A stretch of 64,000 nt of DNA from Lentisalinibacter salinarum (GTDB lineage Bacteria; Pseudomonadota; Gammaproteobacteria; Steroidobacterales; Woeseiaceae): assembly GCF_040706555.1 (NCBI RefSeq), contig NZ_JAPDRH010000002.1, positions 930,001 to 994,000 on the forward strand. The letters are read 5' to 3'. Numbering within the stretch: position 1 is the first letter of the stretch; every line of letters begins with the position of its first letter. The notes under the pieces are model-generated. The model saw nothing but the letters and a program-made list of their open reading frames with translations, was not told where the DNA came from and did not search any database. The position numbers and the translations under genes were made by a program. This document shows, piece after piece, positions 24,718 to 33,715 of the stretch.

Positions 24718-27075
24718 ATGAAGAGCGATAAGCGATTCAGCCGGGCGGCGCGTGCGTCCCTGGCGCTATTTGCGTGCCTCGCGATGTTGCCGGGACAAGC
24801 GGTACTCGCCAAGGCCGACAAGGGGAACCGCGGCGTCCCGAACGGGGAACGTCCGCAATTCGCGGTCAGCGTGGGTTCCAGCGCTGCGGATCAGGTAACC
24901 GGCGGCGACGCCCGCATTCATATCGATGTCCCGCGCACCGTGCCGCCACATCAGGTCAGGGTCATGGTGAACGGGCAGAATCAGGCGGACCGGTTCGAGC
25001 TGCTGCCGGGTACGCGCACGCTGTCGGGCGTTATCGACGGGCTCGCGCTCGGCGACAACGAAGTCATCGTGAAACCGAACGGGAAAGGACGCGGCCGCCC
25101 GGATGACGCAAGCCTGACGCTGACCAACCACCCCATCACCGGCCCGGTGTTCTCCGGACCGCACCAGGATCCGTTCGTGTGCACGGTCCACGATCACGAT
25201 CTCGGTCAGGCCATCCCGGACAACACGAGCGAGGGTTTCCCGGTCTTCGAAAACGGGTTCGACGACGGCCCGGTCATCGGCTTCAGCAAGGACTGCAGCG
25301 CGGAGACGCTGGTCACCTACGTCTACCGCTCGACCAGCGGCGGCTTCCGACCGTACACGCCCGGCGACCCGCGGCCTGCGGACATGGCGACCACCACCAC
25401 GATGGACGGCAAGACCGTCGACTATTTCGTGCGCTGGGAGCGCGGCACGATCAACCGCTTCATCTACAGCATCGCCATGCTGACGCCGTTCAACGACGAC
25501 CCCGATGGTCTGGATACCTCGTCCTGGAACGGCAAACTCATCTACTATTTCCAGGGTGGCGTCGCCATCGGCCACACCCAGGGCGACCCGAGCGGCAGCC
25601 GCATGCTGTATGACTACGGCCTGTCCCAGGGTTACGCCATCGCCTACTCCACCGGCACAAAAACCGGCACCCACTACAACCTGCAGCTCGGCGGCGAGAC
25701 GGCGCTGATGGTGAAGGAACGCTTCGTCGAACTCTACGACACGCCGGTCTACACGGTCGGCGTGGGCGGCTCCGGCGGCGGCATCCAGCAGTATGTCTAC
25801 GGCCAGAACCACAAGGGCCTGCTCGATGCGGCCATCCCGCAGCTGTCCTACCCGGACATGGTCACCCAGGCCATCCACGTGGGCGACTGCGAGCTGATTG
25901 AGTTCTACATGGACGCCATCTCGCCGAACCCCCTCTGGGACACCTGGTCCAACCGGACGCTCATCGAGGGCATGAACGCGGAGGACGATCTGTTCAACGT
26001 GTTCACTCAGTCCAATGGTCTTTCCGAGTGCGTGAACGGCTGGCGGGGACTCTCGCCGCTGGTGCTGAACCCGCTGTTCGGCCGCGCCGACTTCCAGGAG
26101 TACTACGAGCCCCAGTCGGCCATCGCGGATATCCAGTGGACCCACTTCGGCGACCTCGTGAACATCTACGGGACGCGTGACGACGGCTATGCCCGCAACT
26201 TCTGGGACAACGTCGGCGTGCAGTACGGCCTCCAGGCCGTGGCCAACGGCGACATCTCGCCGCAGGAATTCCTGACGATCAACTCCGTGATCGGCGGATG
26301 GAAGACCGAGCCCGAGATGCAACAGGAGACCTTCCCGTTCCTCGGCCCGTTCTCTCCGGAGCTGTACGACCCCTGGAGCGCCAAGAACCAGGTGTACAGC
26401 GTCGATCCCGCGAACCCGGCGCCGCGCAAGGAAGGCGATCTGCTCGCGATGCAGCGAGCCTACGAGGCCGGTCTGGTCTTCCTGGGCGATCACGAGATCC
26501 CGACGATCGACTGGCGCCCGTACCAGGAGCCGATCCTCGACATGCATAACTCGCATCAGTCGTTCGCGGCCCGTCAGCGCATGATCGACGGGCAGGGCTC
26601 GGCGGATAACCAGGTGATCTGGATGACCGATATCGGCCCGGATGGTCCCGAGTTCGACCAGACACCGGAGGCGTTCCAGGTCATGGACCAGTGGATGACC
26701 AACCTGCTGGAGAATCCGCATCTCGGCGTCGCCGGTGCCAAGCCGCCTCTGGCGGTGGATCGCTGTTTCAACAAGGACGGCACCGAGTACGCCGCGGGCG
26801 ACGACGTCTGGGACGGCATCCTGAACGGCAAACCGGAAGGCGCGTGCGCCGAGCGCTTCCCGCCCTACTCCACCTCCCGCATCGTCGCCGGCGGCCCGTT
26901 CAAGGGCAGCATCTTCAAGTGCGAGTTGCAGCCGGTGGAGACGGCCATCGACAAGGGTCTGTACGGCGTCTGGGATCCGGCGCCCGAGGAAGTGGAGGCG
27001 CTGAAGCGCATCTTCCCGGACGGCGTGTGCGACTTCGACAAACCGGACGCAGGACTGCCGGGGAGCATGCGCTAA
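24718..27075 (+). CDS. Exported DUF6351-family protein, alpha/beta-hydrolase-like
   Basis: A 785-residue exported protein starting MKSDKRFSRAARASLALFAC with a signal peptide (about 1-32) and a GAGGGGGAG ribosome site. An N-terminal Ig-like strand region (about 50-140) is followed by the block ITGPVFSGPHQDPFVCTV and a large domain with VGVGGSGGGIQQYVYG (Ser352 in a GxSxG-like elbow), HNSHQSFAARQRM and several cysteine pairs. DUF6351 members resemble tannase/feruloyl-type esterases, but activity is unproven. A TetR-like palindrome just upstream suggests induction by a small molecule. Family call firm; function inferred. Confidence 0.8.
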   Translation: MKSDKRFSRAARASLALFACLAMLPGQAVLAKADKGNRGVPNGERPQFAVSVGSSAADQVTGGDARIHIDVPRTVPPHQVRVMVNGQNQADRFELLPGTRTLSGVIDGLALGDNEVIVKPNGKGRGRPDDASLTLTNHPITGPVFSGPHQDPFVCTVHDHDLGQAIPDNTSEGFPVFENGFDDGPVIGFSKDCSAETLVTYVYRSTSGGFRPYTPGDPRPADMATTTTMDGKTVDYFVRWERGTINRFIYSIAMLTPFNDDPDGLDTSSWNGKLIYYFQGGVAIGHTQGDPSGSRMLYDYGLSQGYAIAYSTGTKTGTHYNLQLGGETALMVKERFVELYDTPVYTVGVGGSGGGIQQYVYGQNHKGLLDAAIPQLSYPDMVTQAIHVGDCELIEFYMDAISPNPLWDTWSNRTLIEGMNAEDDLFNVFTQSNGLSECVNGWRGLSPLVLNPLFGRADFQEYYEPQSAIADIQWTHFGDLVNIYGTRDDGYARNFWDNVGVQYGLQAVANGDISPQEFLTINSVIGGWKTEPEMQQETFPFLGPFSPELYDPWSAKNQVYSVDPANPAPRKEGDLLAMQRAYEAGLVFLGDHEIPTIDWRPYQEPILDMHNSHQSFAARQRMIDGQGSADNQVIWMTDIGPDGPEFDQTPEAFQVMDQWMTNLLENPHLGVAGAKPPLAVDRCFNKDGTEYAAGDDVWDGILNGKPEGACAERFPPYSTSRIVAGGPFKGSIFKCELQPVETAIDKGLYGVWDPAPEEVEALKRIFPDGVCDFDKPDAGLPGSMR

Positions 27076-27082
27076 CGAAGCT

Positions 27083-27138
27083 GTAGGAGGGGCTTCAGCC
27101 CCGATCCGCTAGACAATCGGGCCTGAAGGCCCTCCTAC
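27083..27138. repeat. REPIN: GGGGC and GGGCC stem variants
   Basis: Eight bases after the DUF6351 stop; spacer CCGCTAGACA, close to the GCATTAGACA spacer of the elements at 28.1 and 28.7 kb, so these three probably share a recent ancestor. Confidence 0.85.
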
Positions 27139-27167
27139 ATTTCGGCCGCTGAGGCTACACTTCGGTC

Positions 27168-28052
27168 ATGAAGTGGAAAGGCTATCGGCGCAGTACCAAC
27201 GTCACCGACGCCCGCGGGCGGCGGATGGCGGGCGGCCGCGGGATCGGCGGTCTCGGGACGATCGTCAACCTGGTCCTGCGCACGTTCGGGCTGAAGGGGC
27301 TGATCGTCGTCGCCGTCGCCGGCGTCATCGCCTGGCAGGCGGGTCTGATCGATCCCGCCATGCTCACGGGCTCGGGCGGCGGGCAGATGCAGGAGGTGGC
27401 CTACCAGGCCTCGGCGGAAGAAGAAGAGCTGTTCGACTTCGTCAATGTCACCCTGGCGATGACGGAGGACATCTGGAGTCGGGAGTTCCAGCGCATCGGC
27501 CGCACCTACCAGCCGCCCGAACTCGTTATCTACCGCGACCGCCATCCCACCGCCTGCGGCGTCGGCGACGCCCGCATGGGGCCGTTCTACTGTCCGGCCG
27601 ACCGTAAGATCTATATCGACCTGGGCTTCTACGACGACCTCGCCCGCCAGTTCGACGCGCCGGGGGACTTCGCCCAGGCCTACGTCATCGCGCACGAGGT
27701 CGGCCATCACGTGCAGAACCTGCTCGGCATCTCGCAGAAGGTGGCGCAGCGACGCGGCCAGCCCGACTACAACCAGTGGTCGGTGCGGCTGGAACTGCAG
27801 GCCGACTTCCTCGCCGGCGTGTGGGCGCGGCACAACCAGCGCTATCTCGACCGCGGCGACATCGACGAGGCCATGCGCGCCGCGAACCGCATCGGCGACG
27901 ACGCCATCCAGCAGCGCACTCGCGGCCGTGTGACGCCCCACGCCTTCACCCACGGCACCTCGGAGCAGCGCATGCGCTGGTTCGACCGGGGGTATGCGAG
28001 CGGCCGCATCGAGGACGGCGACACCTTCGGGGTGCCCTACGCAGAACTGTAG
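27168..28052 (+). CDS. ypfJ: Neutral zinc metallopeptidase (YpfJ family)
   Basis: A 294-residue protein with a basic N-terminus (MKWKGYRRSTNVTDARGRRM), one membrane segment (about 40-60) and a peptidase domain with HEVGHH (176-181) and the downstream LELQADFLAGVWA block holding the third zinc ligand. ACGVGDARMGPFYCPAD matches the family. The protein is anchored in the inner membrane with the active site in the periplasm. The final codons run CTG-TAG, the stop lying in a REP element shared with the convergent osmC-like gene. Physiological substrate is unknown. Confidence 0.92.
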   Translation: MKWKGYRRSTNVTDARGRRMAGGRGIGGLGTIVNLVLRTFGLKGLIVVAVAGVIAWQAGLIDPAMLTGSGGGQMQEVAYQASAEEEELFDFVNVTLAMTEDIWSREFQRIGRTYQPPELVIYRDRHPTACGVGDARMGPFYCPADRKIYIDLGFYDDLARQFDAPGDFAQAYVIAHEVGHHVQNLLGISQKVAQRRGQPDYNQWSVRLELQADFLAGVWARHNQRYLDRGDIDEAMRAANRIGDDAIQQRTRGRVTPHAFTHGTSEQRMRWFDRGYASGRIEDGDTFGVPYAEL

Positions 28053-28128
28053 GAGGGGCTGTAGGAGGGGCTTTAGCCCCGATGCATTAGACAATCGGGC
28101 CTGAAGGCCCTCCTACGGGGCCTCCTAC
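28049..28128. repeat. REP cluster supplying stops to both flanking genes
   Basis: A partial unit, a full GGGGCTTTAGCCCC unit, spacer GCATTAGACA, an inverted GGGCC unit and a partial CCTCCTAC. The outer copies provide TAG stops on both strands: the zinc peptidase (28050-28052) and the OsmC protein (28125-28127). Confidence 0.88.
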
Positions 28129-28553
28129 GTTTCTACCAGGCGGCTTTCCATGGTGATCTCGACGTCGAGGGCCTTGGAGACCGGGCATCCCTGCTTGGCC
28201 TTTTCGGCGGCTTCCCGGAAGTCGTCTTCGCCGGCGCCGGGAACCTTCGCCTTGACGTCAAGGTGCACGCTCGTAATGGCGAAACCGTCGTCGACCTGCT
28301 CCAGGCTGACGGCGGCGCGGGTATCGATGAGTTCGGGGGTGTAGCCGGCCTCGCCGAGAATCATGGACAGCGCCATCGAGAAGCAGCCGGCGTGAGCCGC
28401 GCCGATCAACTCTTCCGGGTTCGTACCTTTAGCATCCTCGAATCGCGTGCCGAACGAATAGGGCGTGGTAGCGAGTACGCCGCTAGCAGTCGTCAGCGTG
28501 CCTTCGCCATCGCGAAGACCGCCTTTCCAGTTCGCACTTGCCTTTCGTTGCAT
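28125..28553 (-). CDS. OsmC/Ohr-family peroxiredoxin
   Basis: A 142-residue protein starting MQRKASANWKGGLRDGEGTL, with AAHAGCFSMAL (first reactive cysteine) and KQGCPVSKAL (second). These cysteines reduce organic hydroperoxides. NPEELIGAAHAGCFSMALS matches OsmC more than Ohr. AAGGAG lies before the ATG; an in-frame extension upstream would run into REP sequence and was rejected. The TAG stop comes from the REP element. It converges with the zinc peptidase gene. Confidence 0.92.
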   Translation of the reverse strand: MQRKASANWKGGLRDGEGTLTTASGVLATTPYSFGTRFEDAKGTNPEELIGAAHAGCFSMALSMILGEAGYTPELIDTRAAVSLEQVDDGFAITSVHLDVKAKVPGAGEDDFREAAEKAKQGCPVSKALDVEITMESRLVET

Positions 28554-28620
28554 GAGTCGCTCCTTGGTTGAGGATTTGCTCCGTCCCTTGATCAGGGTAA
28601 CACCCGACCCGAATGAAACT

Positions 28621-28701
28621 GTAGGAGGGGCTCGTAGGAAGGGCTGTAGGAGGGGCTTTAGCCCCGATGCATTAGACAATCGGGCCTGAAGGCCCTCCTA
28701 C
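28621..28701. repeat. REP cluster: two partial and two full units
   Basis: Three GTAGGA starts in the same direction (GTAGGAGGGGCT, CGTAGGAAGGGCT, full GGGGCTTTAGCCCC unit), then spacer GCATTAGACA and an inverted GGGCC unit. The last 56 bp match the core of the 28.05-kb element exactly. It is in the promoter region of osmC and the patatin gene. Confidence 0.85.
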
Positions 28702-28784
28702 GGTCTGCGCCGAGTGCGGATGGCAATCGCGGAAAGCTTCGGCCAAAGTTGACCGGTTTGGAGCACTCACACGGTCCGCTGGCG

Positions 28785-31025
28785 ATGGAACACCGAGCCT
28801 CACACCGACACCGCGCATCCCGGCCGCCCCGCCGGATTGCGTGGCGTTCGCTCGCAGTGACCGCCCTGGCGGCTCTGCTCGCCTGCCACGACGCCCTGCC
28901 CCGTCCCACCGTCGGACTGGTGCTGAGCGGCGGCGGCGCCCGGGGCGGAGCCCACGTGGGCGTCATCCGGGTGCTGGAAGAGCTCAACATTCCGGTGGAC
29001 TACGTTGCGGGCACCAGCATGGGTGCCGTGGTCGGCGGCCTGTACGCCTCCGGCATGAGCGCGGACGAACTGATCGAGGTCGTGGAGACCGCGGACTGGA
29101 ACGTGCTGCTCACCGACCGTCCGCCCCGCTCGCAGCGCTCGTTCCGCCGCAAGTCCGACGACCTGGGCTTTCTGGTCGACTTCGATCTGGGCGTGGACCG
29201 GACCGGCCTGCTGCTGCCCGGCGGCTTGGTGCAGGGACAGAACCTCGACCTCGAGCTGCGCCGACTGACGCTGCCGGTGACCACGGTGGAGGATTTCGAT
29301 GCGCTGCCGATCCCCTTCCGCGCGGTCGCCACCGACATCGCCACGGGCGAGATGGTGGTGTTCGACTCCGGCGACCTGGTCTCGGCCATGCACGCCAGCA
29401 TGGCCGTGCCCGGCATCTTCCGGCCGGAACGCGAGGGTGGACGCCTGCTGGTGGACGGCGGCATCGCCAGCAACCTGCCCATCGAGGTCATGCGCGGGAT
29501 GCAGCCGGACGTGATCATCGCGGTGGATCTGGGCTTCCCGCTGCAGCCCGAGTCCGAGCTCGGCTCGGCCCTGGCCATCACCCGCCAGATGCTCACCATC
29601 CTGATCAACAGCCGGGCCGAGGATCAGCTGCGCCTGCTGGAAGACGCTGATATCCATATCGAGCCGGAGCTCGGCACCCTCGGCGCCCAGGCCTTCGACC
29701 AGCTGGCGGAGGCCATGGAGATCGGCCGGCAGGCGGCGGCCGCGCAGGCGGACGAGCTGGCGCGGTTGTCGATCCCGGCAGCCGAGTACCGGGCATGGAA
29801 GGCACGGGTGGCGACGCGCCGGGGCGAGCCGCCGTCGATCGACCGGGTGCGGGTGAAGAACCGCTCCGGGCTGTCGCCGAAGGCCGTGGAAGCGAAGCTC
29901 GGCGATCTCACCGGCGGGCCGCTGGACGTCGATGCGCTGGAGAGTGACATCGCCGAGATCTACGCGCTGGATACCTTCGAGACGGTGACCTGGGACGTGC
30001 GCGAGGAAGGCGCGCTGACGACCTTGGAGATCGAGAGCACGGGCAAGAACTGGGGACCGAACTATCTGCGCTTCGGCCTGAACCTGGAGGACGACTTCGA
30101 GGGCGGCAGCAACTACAACGCCGCCGCCCGGCTGACGATGACGGAGCTCAACCCGCTGGGCGGCGAGTTCCGCACCGAGCTGCAGATCGGCGAGTCGCCC
30201 CGCCTGTTCGCCGAGTTCTTCCAGCCGCTGGACTATCGCTCGCGCTGGTTCGTGAACCCGCGGGTGGAGCTCAGGCGCACGGCGCGGGCCCTGTTCGACG
30301 AGGGTGCGCAGCTCGCGCGCCTCGACGCCAGCGAGGCCATCGTGGCGCTGGAAGGCGGGCGCCAGCTCGGCAACTGGGGCGAGCTGCGCATCGGCGTGTC
30401 GCGCTCGCGCAGCGACGAGTCCCTGCGCATCGGCGACCCCGGCCTCGAGGAAGGCGAAGGCGACCTCGGCCTGCTGATCGCCGAGTTCGCCTGGGACACC
30501 GTCGATCAGGTGGACATCCCCCGCCACGGCACGCTGATGGCGCTGGGCTGGAACGGTTCCCGGGAGAGCCTCGGCTCGGACGGCGAATTCGACGTGGCCA
30601 GCTTCTTCCTGCTGAAACCCTACACCTGGGGCCGCAACACGATCCTGAACTGGTGGAACCTGGACAGCACCGTGCGCGACGAGACCACGGGTGTACGGCC
30701 GTTCACGCTCGGCGGGCTGTTCAGTCTGTCCGGCTACGCCATCGACGAGCTGCGCGGCAAGCACCGTGGCATCGGCCGGCTGGTCTACTACCGCCGCCTC
30801 GGCGATGAGTCGCTGCCCGGCCTGGGCACGCCGGTCTACCTGGGCGCGTCGCTGGAAGCCGGCAACGTGTGGGAGAGCACCGACGAGGCGAGCTTCGCCA
30901 ATACCCTCACCGCCGGCAGCGTCTTCGTGGTGCTGGATACGCTGCTGGGGCCGCTCTACCTCGGCTGGGGCATGGGCGAGGGAGATCGGCGGTCGGCGTA
31001 CCTGTTCCTGGGCCAGACGTTCTGA
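28785..31025 (+). CDS. Patatin-like phospholipase with outer-membrane barrel (PlpD, type Vd autotransporter)
   Basis: A 746-residue protein: N-terminal signal with a possible lipobox (ALLAC, Cys34), a patatin domain with SGGGARGGAH (oxyanion loop), GTSMG (Ser78) and LLVDGG (Asp224) forming the Ser-Asp dyad, a POTRA-like segment (about 355-425; VRVKNRSGLSPKAVEAKLGD) and a 16-strand BamA-type barrel to the C-terminal LFLGQTF. PlpD-type proteins deliver a phospholipase A1 to the cell surface. The ATG before the arginine-rich leader was chosen over an upstream TTG. Complete. Confidence 0.9.
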   Translation: MEHRASHRHRASRPPRRIAWRSLAVTALAALLACHDALPRPTVGLVLSGGGARGGAHVGVIRVLEELNIPVDYVAGTSMGAVVGGLYASGMSADELIEVVETADWNVLLTDRPPRSQRSFRRKSDDLGFLVDFDLGVDRTGLLLPGGLVQGQNLDLELRRLTLPVTTVEDFDALPIPFRAVATDIATGEMVVFDSGDLVSAMHASMAVPGIFRPEREGGRLLVDGGIASNLPIEVMRGMQPDVIIAVDLGFPLQPESELGSALAITRQMLTILINSRAEDQLRLLEDADIHIEPELGTLGAQAFDQLAEAMEIGRQAAAAQADELARLSIPAAEYRAWKARVATRRGEPPSIDRVRVKNRSGLSPKAVEAKLGDLTGGPLDVDALESDIAEIYALDTFETVTWDVREEGALTTLEIESTGKNWGPNYLRFGLNLEDDFEGGSNYNAAARLTMTELNPLGGEFRTELQIGESPRLFAEFFQPLDYRSRWFVNPRVELRRTARALFDEGAQLARLDASEAIVALEGGRQLGNWGELRIGVSRSRSDESLRIGDPGLEEGEGDLGLLIAEFAWDTVDQVDIPRHGTLMALGWNGSRESLGSDGEFDVASFFLLKPYTWGRNTILNWWNLDSTVRDETTGVRPFTLGGLFSLSGYAIDELRGKHRGIGRLVYYRRLGDESLPGLGTPVYLGASLEAGNVWESTDEASFANTLTAGSVFVVLDTLLGPLYLGWGMGEGDRRSAYLFLGQTF

Positions 31026-31028
31026 GAT

Positions 31029-31097
31029 GCAGGAGGGGATTTATCCCCGATTCATTAACCAATCGGGGCTAAAGCCCCTCCTACCAGGCCCGCCTAC
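31029..31097. repeat. REPIN: GGGGA and GGGGC stem variants plus degenerate end
   Basis: Starts GCAGGAG with hairpin GGGGATTTATCCCC, spacer TCATTAACCA, then the inverted GGGGCTTTAGCCCC unit and a degenerate CGCCTAC. The last gives the TAG stop of the 57-residue gene (31094-31096). Confidence 0.82.
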
Positions 31098-31267
31098 CCC
31101 TTCGTTCTCAGGAGTTCCCAGGTGGCCAGGGCCGCCAGGCCGCCGACGACGCCACTGAGATAGGGCGGCATGGCCGGCTCGAAGAGACGGGCCCAGACGA
31201 ACCCGACGATCAGGCTCGCCGCGAACATCGCGACGAGGGCTATGAGCAGTCGTTGCCAGAGCTTCAT
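31094..31267 (-). CDS. Small two-helix membrane protein coupled to mscS
   Basis: A 57-residue protein not recognised as a named family. It begins MKLWQRLLIALVAMFAASL (first membrane helix to about residue 25), continues WARLFEPAMPPYLS and has a second helix (VVGGLAALATWELL), ending RTKG. Its ATG overlaps the mscS stop as ATGA, so translation is coupled to the channel gene. The stop is in a degenerate REP unit. Codon use is like its neighbours. It may be a channel accessory subunit; this is inference from coupling alone. Confidence 0.6.
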   Translation of the reverse strand: MKLWQRLLIALVAMFAASLIVGFVWARLFEPAMPPYLSGVVGGLAALATWELLRTKG

Positions 31268-32130
31268 GGATTGCCTCCGTGGATTTCGACGGGCGGCGCC
31301 GAGCGGATATCGACGGCCGTCGTGACGTCAGTGCTGAAGGTCATGCCCGCCTGGCGCAGCGCGCGCCAGCACGATGCCTTCACGTCGTTGGCCACCGCGA
31401 CCAGGCCGCGGGCACTCGCGTTCAGATCCAGATAAAAGAATACCTCGTACACGATCCAGCCGCCGCCGAACTCCGCGATGGTGACGAAAGGTTCGGGTTC
31501 GGCGAGCACGTCGTCGACGCCTGCGGTGGTGCGCTCCAGCAAACCGATCACGCCCTCGGGCTCATCGTCGTAGGCGACGCCGACGGTGAAGCTCGGCCGC
31601 CGCAACCCGTCGCGGGTGTAGTTGTACAGGGGTTCGCGGAATATCTGGGCGCTGGGAACGAACACGTCGCAGGCGTCCGCCGTGCGGATATGGATGGAAC
31701 GGATGTTGATGGAGCGTACGGTGCCGGTGAGATCGCCCGTCTTTATCAGATCACCGAGTTCGAACGGCCGGCTGAAGGTCAGGAACACGCCGGCCAGCAG
31801 ATTCTCGCCGATCTCACGGAAGGCGAAGCCGAGCACGATGGCCAGGACACCGCCGGTGGCGAGCAGACTGGCGGCGACGCCGCTGAAGCCCATGACACCG
31901 AGGGCGAGCAGGAGTCCGGCGGAAACGATCACCAGGCTGACCACCCGGCGGATGAAGCGCTCGTTTGGCCGGAATCGCGGACTGCGGCTGATGAGCCGGG
32001 AGAGGAGATTGCCGACGATCCGCGCGGCGGCCATCGCGACGAGCAGCAGGATGACGGCGTACATCAGCCGCGGGAGGAAGACGAGGAAGGCTTCCCGGTC
32101 GGCGCGAAGACTCTCGAGTACGAAACTCAT
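31264..32130 (-). CDS. Small-conductance mechanosensitive channel (MscS family)
   Basis: A 288-residue channel with three membrane segments (about 15-40, 60-85, 88-118), the pore helix region LLATGGVLAIVLGFAFREIG, and the MscS beta domain (FSRPFELGDLIKTGDLTGTV, INIRSIHIRTADACDVFVP) followed by an alpha/beta C-terminal domain. It releases solutes under hypo-osmotic shock. Length equals E. coli MscS. It is followed by a small membrane gene with overlapping start. It starts divergently from the exported 128-residue protein gene. Confidence 0.92.
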   Translation of the reverse strand: MSFVLESLRADREAFLVFLPRLMYAVILLLVAMAAARIVGNLLSRLISRSPRFRPNERFIRRVVSLVIVSAGLLLALGVMGFSGVAASLLATGGVLAIVLGFAFREIGENLLAGVFLTFSRPFELGDLIKTGDLTGTVRSINIRSIHIRTADACDVFVPSAQIFREPLYNYTRDGLRRPSFTVGVAYDDEPEGVIGLLERTTAGVDDVLAEPEPFVTIAEFGGGWIVYEVFFYLDLNASARGLVAVANDVKASCWRALRQAGMTFSTDVTTAVDIRSAPPVEIHGGNP

Positions 32131-32187
32131 ACGGGTGGACTATACTCCGTCGGGCCATAACAACCATAAACCCCAAGGGGAGCTACG

Positions 32188-32574
32188 ATGAAGAGATTAT
32201 TGACGCATGTGACGGTGGCGGGCGCTCTGACGTGCCTCGGCATGGCAGCTTACGCCGAGACCATCTTCGAGGAGGTGTGGACCTGCGAACTCGAGGAGGG
32301 CAAGACCGTCGAGGACGTGCAGGCGGCCAATTCGAAATGGCTGGCGATGGTCAGCAAGGAGATCGGCGAGGGCAAGATCCGCACCAGCGTCGTTCGTTCG
32401 ATCGTCGGCAAAACGGATATGTTCCTGTTCGTCGACACCTATCCGGACCTGGCGACGTGGAGCGCCACCAAGGAGTTCCTCGGCAGCGAAGAGGGCGAGG
32501 CGGCGGACCAACTGTTCGAAGGCATCTCCGACTGCAGCGAAAACCGACTCTATCGCCGCGACTACACCGAATAG
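32188..32574 (+). CDS. Small exported protein of unknown function
   Basis: A 128-residue protein with a signal peptide (MKRLLTHVTVAGALTCLGMA, cut after AYA) and a mature domain starting ETIFEEVWTCELEEGKTVED. The pattern (short strand, helix with KWLAMV, MFLFVDTYPDLATWSATKEF, helix) resembles dimeric alpha-beta-barrel proteins such as NIPSNAP/DUF1330 types. Two cysteines (CELEEG, SDCSEN) could form a disulfide. AAGGGGAGC lies before the ATG. No operon partner; REP cluster follows its TAG. Confidence 0.65.
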   Translation: MKRLLTHVTVAGALTCLGMAAYAETIFEEVWTCELEEGKTVEDVQAANSKWLAMVSKEIGEGKIRTSVVRSIVGKTDMFLFVDTYPDLATWSATKEFLGSEEGEAADQLFEGISDCSENRLYRRDYTE

Positions 32575-32581
32575 AGACAAT

Positions 32582-32675
32582 GCAGGAGGGGCTTGTAGGA
32601 GGGACTTCAGCCCCGATTCATTCACCGATCGGGCCTGAAGGCCCTCCTACAAATCGGGCCTGAAGGCCCTCCTAC
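32582..32675. repeat. REP cluster: partial, full and doubled inverted units
   Basis: GCAGGAGGGGCTT, a unit with an imperfect GGGACTTCAGCCCC stem, spacer TCATTCACCG, then two direct inverted GGGCC units joined by AA. It lies between convergent genes. Confidence 0.82.
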
Positions 32676-32678
32676 ATC

Positions 32679-33560
32679 TTATTCGCCTACGGCCTGGAAC
32701 TGGTACATGGCCTCGACGATGGGCGAGAGCGGCTCGCCGTAGCGGCCGAACCAGTCCTGGTAGAGGCGCCTGATGCGGGCCGAGCGGTACAGCTCCGCGA
32801 GCGCCCGGTCGGCGGCCAGACGGAAGCGCGTGTCGCCCCGCGGGACCATCAGCGCATAGGGCTCGAACGACAGCACGCTGCGGGTCATCTCGTACTCGTT
32901 GCGGGCGTTCTCGTCGGTGAAGACCTGGCCGATCAGCATGGCGCGATCGGAGGCGAAGCCGTCCACCTCGCCGGCGTTCAGCAGCGCCATGCCCTCTCCG
33001 TGAGTCTCCACCATCGCCAGCTTCAGGCCGGTCTCGTTCACCTCCGCGAATTCGCGCAGCACGGCCTCGGTGGTGGTGTCCGGCATCACGGCGATCACCT
33101 TGTCGGCAAGATCGGCCGGGCTGCCGATGGGCGCGGCTTTGCGGGACAACACCGCGCTGCCGGTGATGAACGTCATCAGCGTGAAGTCGACGCGCTCGCG
33201 CCGGGACAGCGTGACGGTGGTGGCGCCGCATTCGATGTCGACGTCGCCCTGCTCCACGGCCTTCAGGCGGTCCTGCATGGAGACCAGCGGCACGAAGGTG
33301 AATTCCAGCTTCGCCAGGCCGAGCTCGCGCTGCAGCGTCCGGCCGATGTGGCGGCACAGCTCGATGGAATAGCCGGCGGGTTTGTCGTCCGCGTCGGTGA
33401 AGGAAAGCGGCGGCGAGCCGGTGGCATAGCCGATGCGGAATTCTCCGGTTTCGGCAACCCGGTCGAGGACGCCGTCCGCGGCATCGGCCGGCGGCGCGGA
33501 GAACAACCCCGCCGCGGCGACCAGAACCATTGTCCCTGCCACTTTCGAGAATGCCGTCAT
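32679..33560 (-). CDS. Periplasmic amino-acid-type solute-binding protein
   Basis: A 293-residue SBP family 3 protein: signal peptide (about 1-27, cut after ADA), VLDRVAETGEFRIGYATGSP, DKPAGYSIELCRHIG and VDIECGATTVTLSRRERVDF, the ligand-binding blocks of glutamate/aspartate-type binding proteins (GltI-like). It delivers ligand to an ABC importer, but no permease or ATPase gene is next to it, so it may serve a distant transporter or act as a sensor. The start preceded by CAGGAG was preferred over an earlier ATG which lacks a signal-like N-terminus. Confidence 0.88.
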   Translation of the reverse strand: MTAFSKVAGTMVLVAAAGLFSAPPADAADGVLDRVAETGEFRIGYATGSPPLSFTDADDKPAGYSIELCRHIGRTLQRELGLAKLEFTFVPLVSMQDRLKAVEQGDVDIECGATTVTLSRRERVDFTLMTFITGSAVLSRKAAPIGSPADLADKVIAVMPDTTTEAVLREFAEVNETGLKLAMVETHGEGMALLNAGEVDGFASDRAMLIGQVFTDENARNEYEMTRSVLSFEPYALMVPRGDTRFRLAADRALAELYRSARIRRLYQDWFGRYGEPLSPIVEAMYQFQAVGE

Positions 33561-33715
33561 CCCGCGTGCTCCTGATCCGCCCCTGGATGCAAACGAGTCT
33601 CCCAATTAGCAACCACGGTGTCTAGCTCACGGCGTCCGGCCCGCGGTGTCCGGCGCGCAGGCGTGGGGTATGCTGGAACGGACACGAACCGGTATTGTGG
33701 ATCAGGTGGATCACC

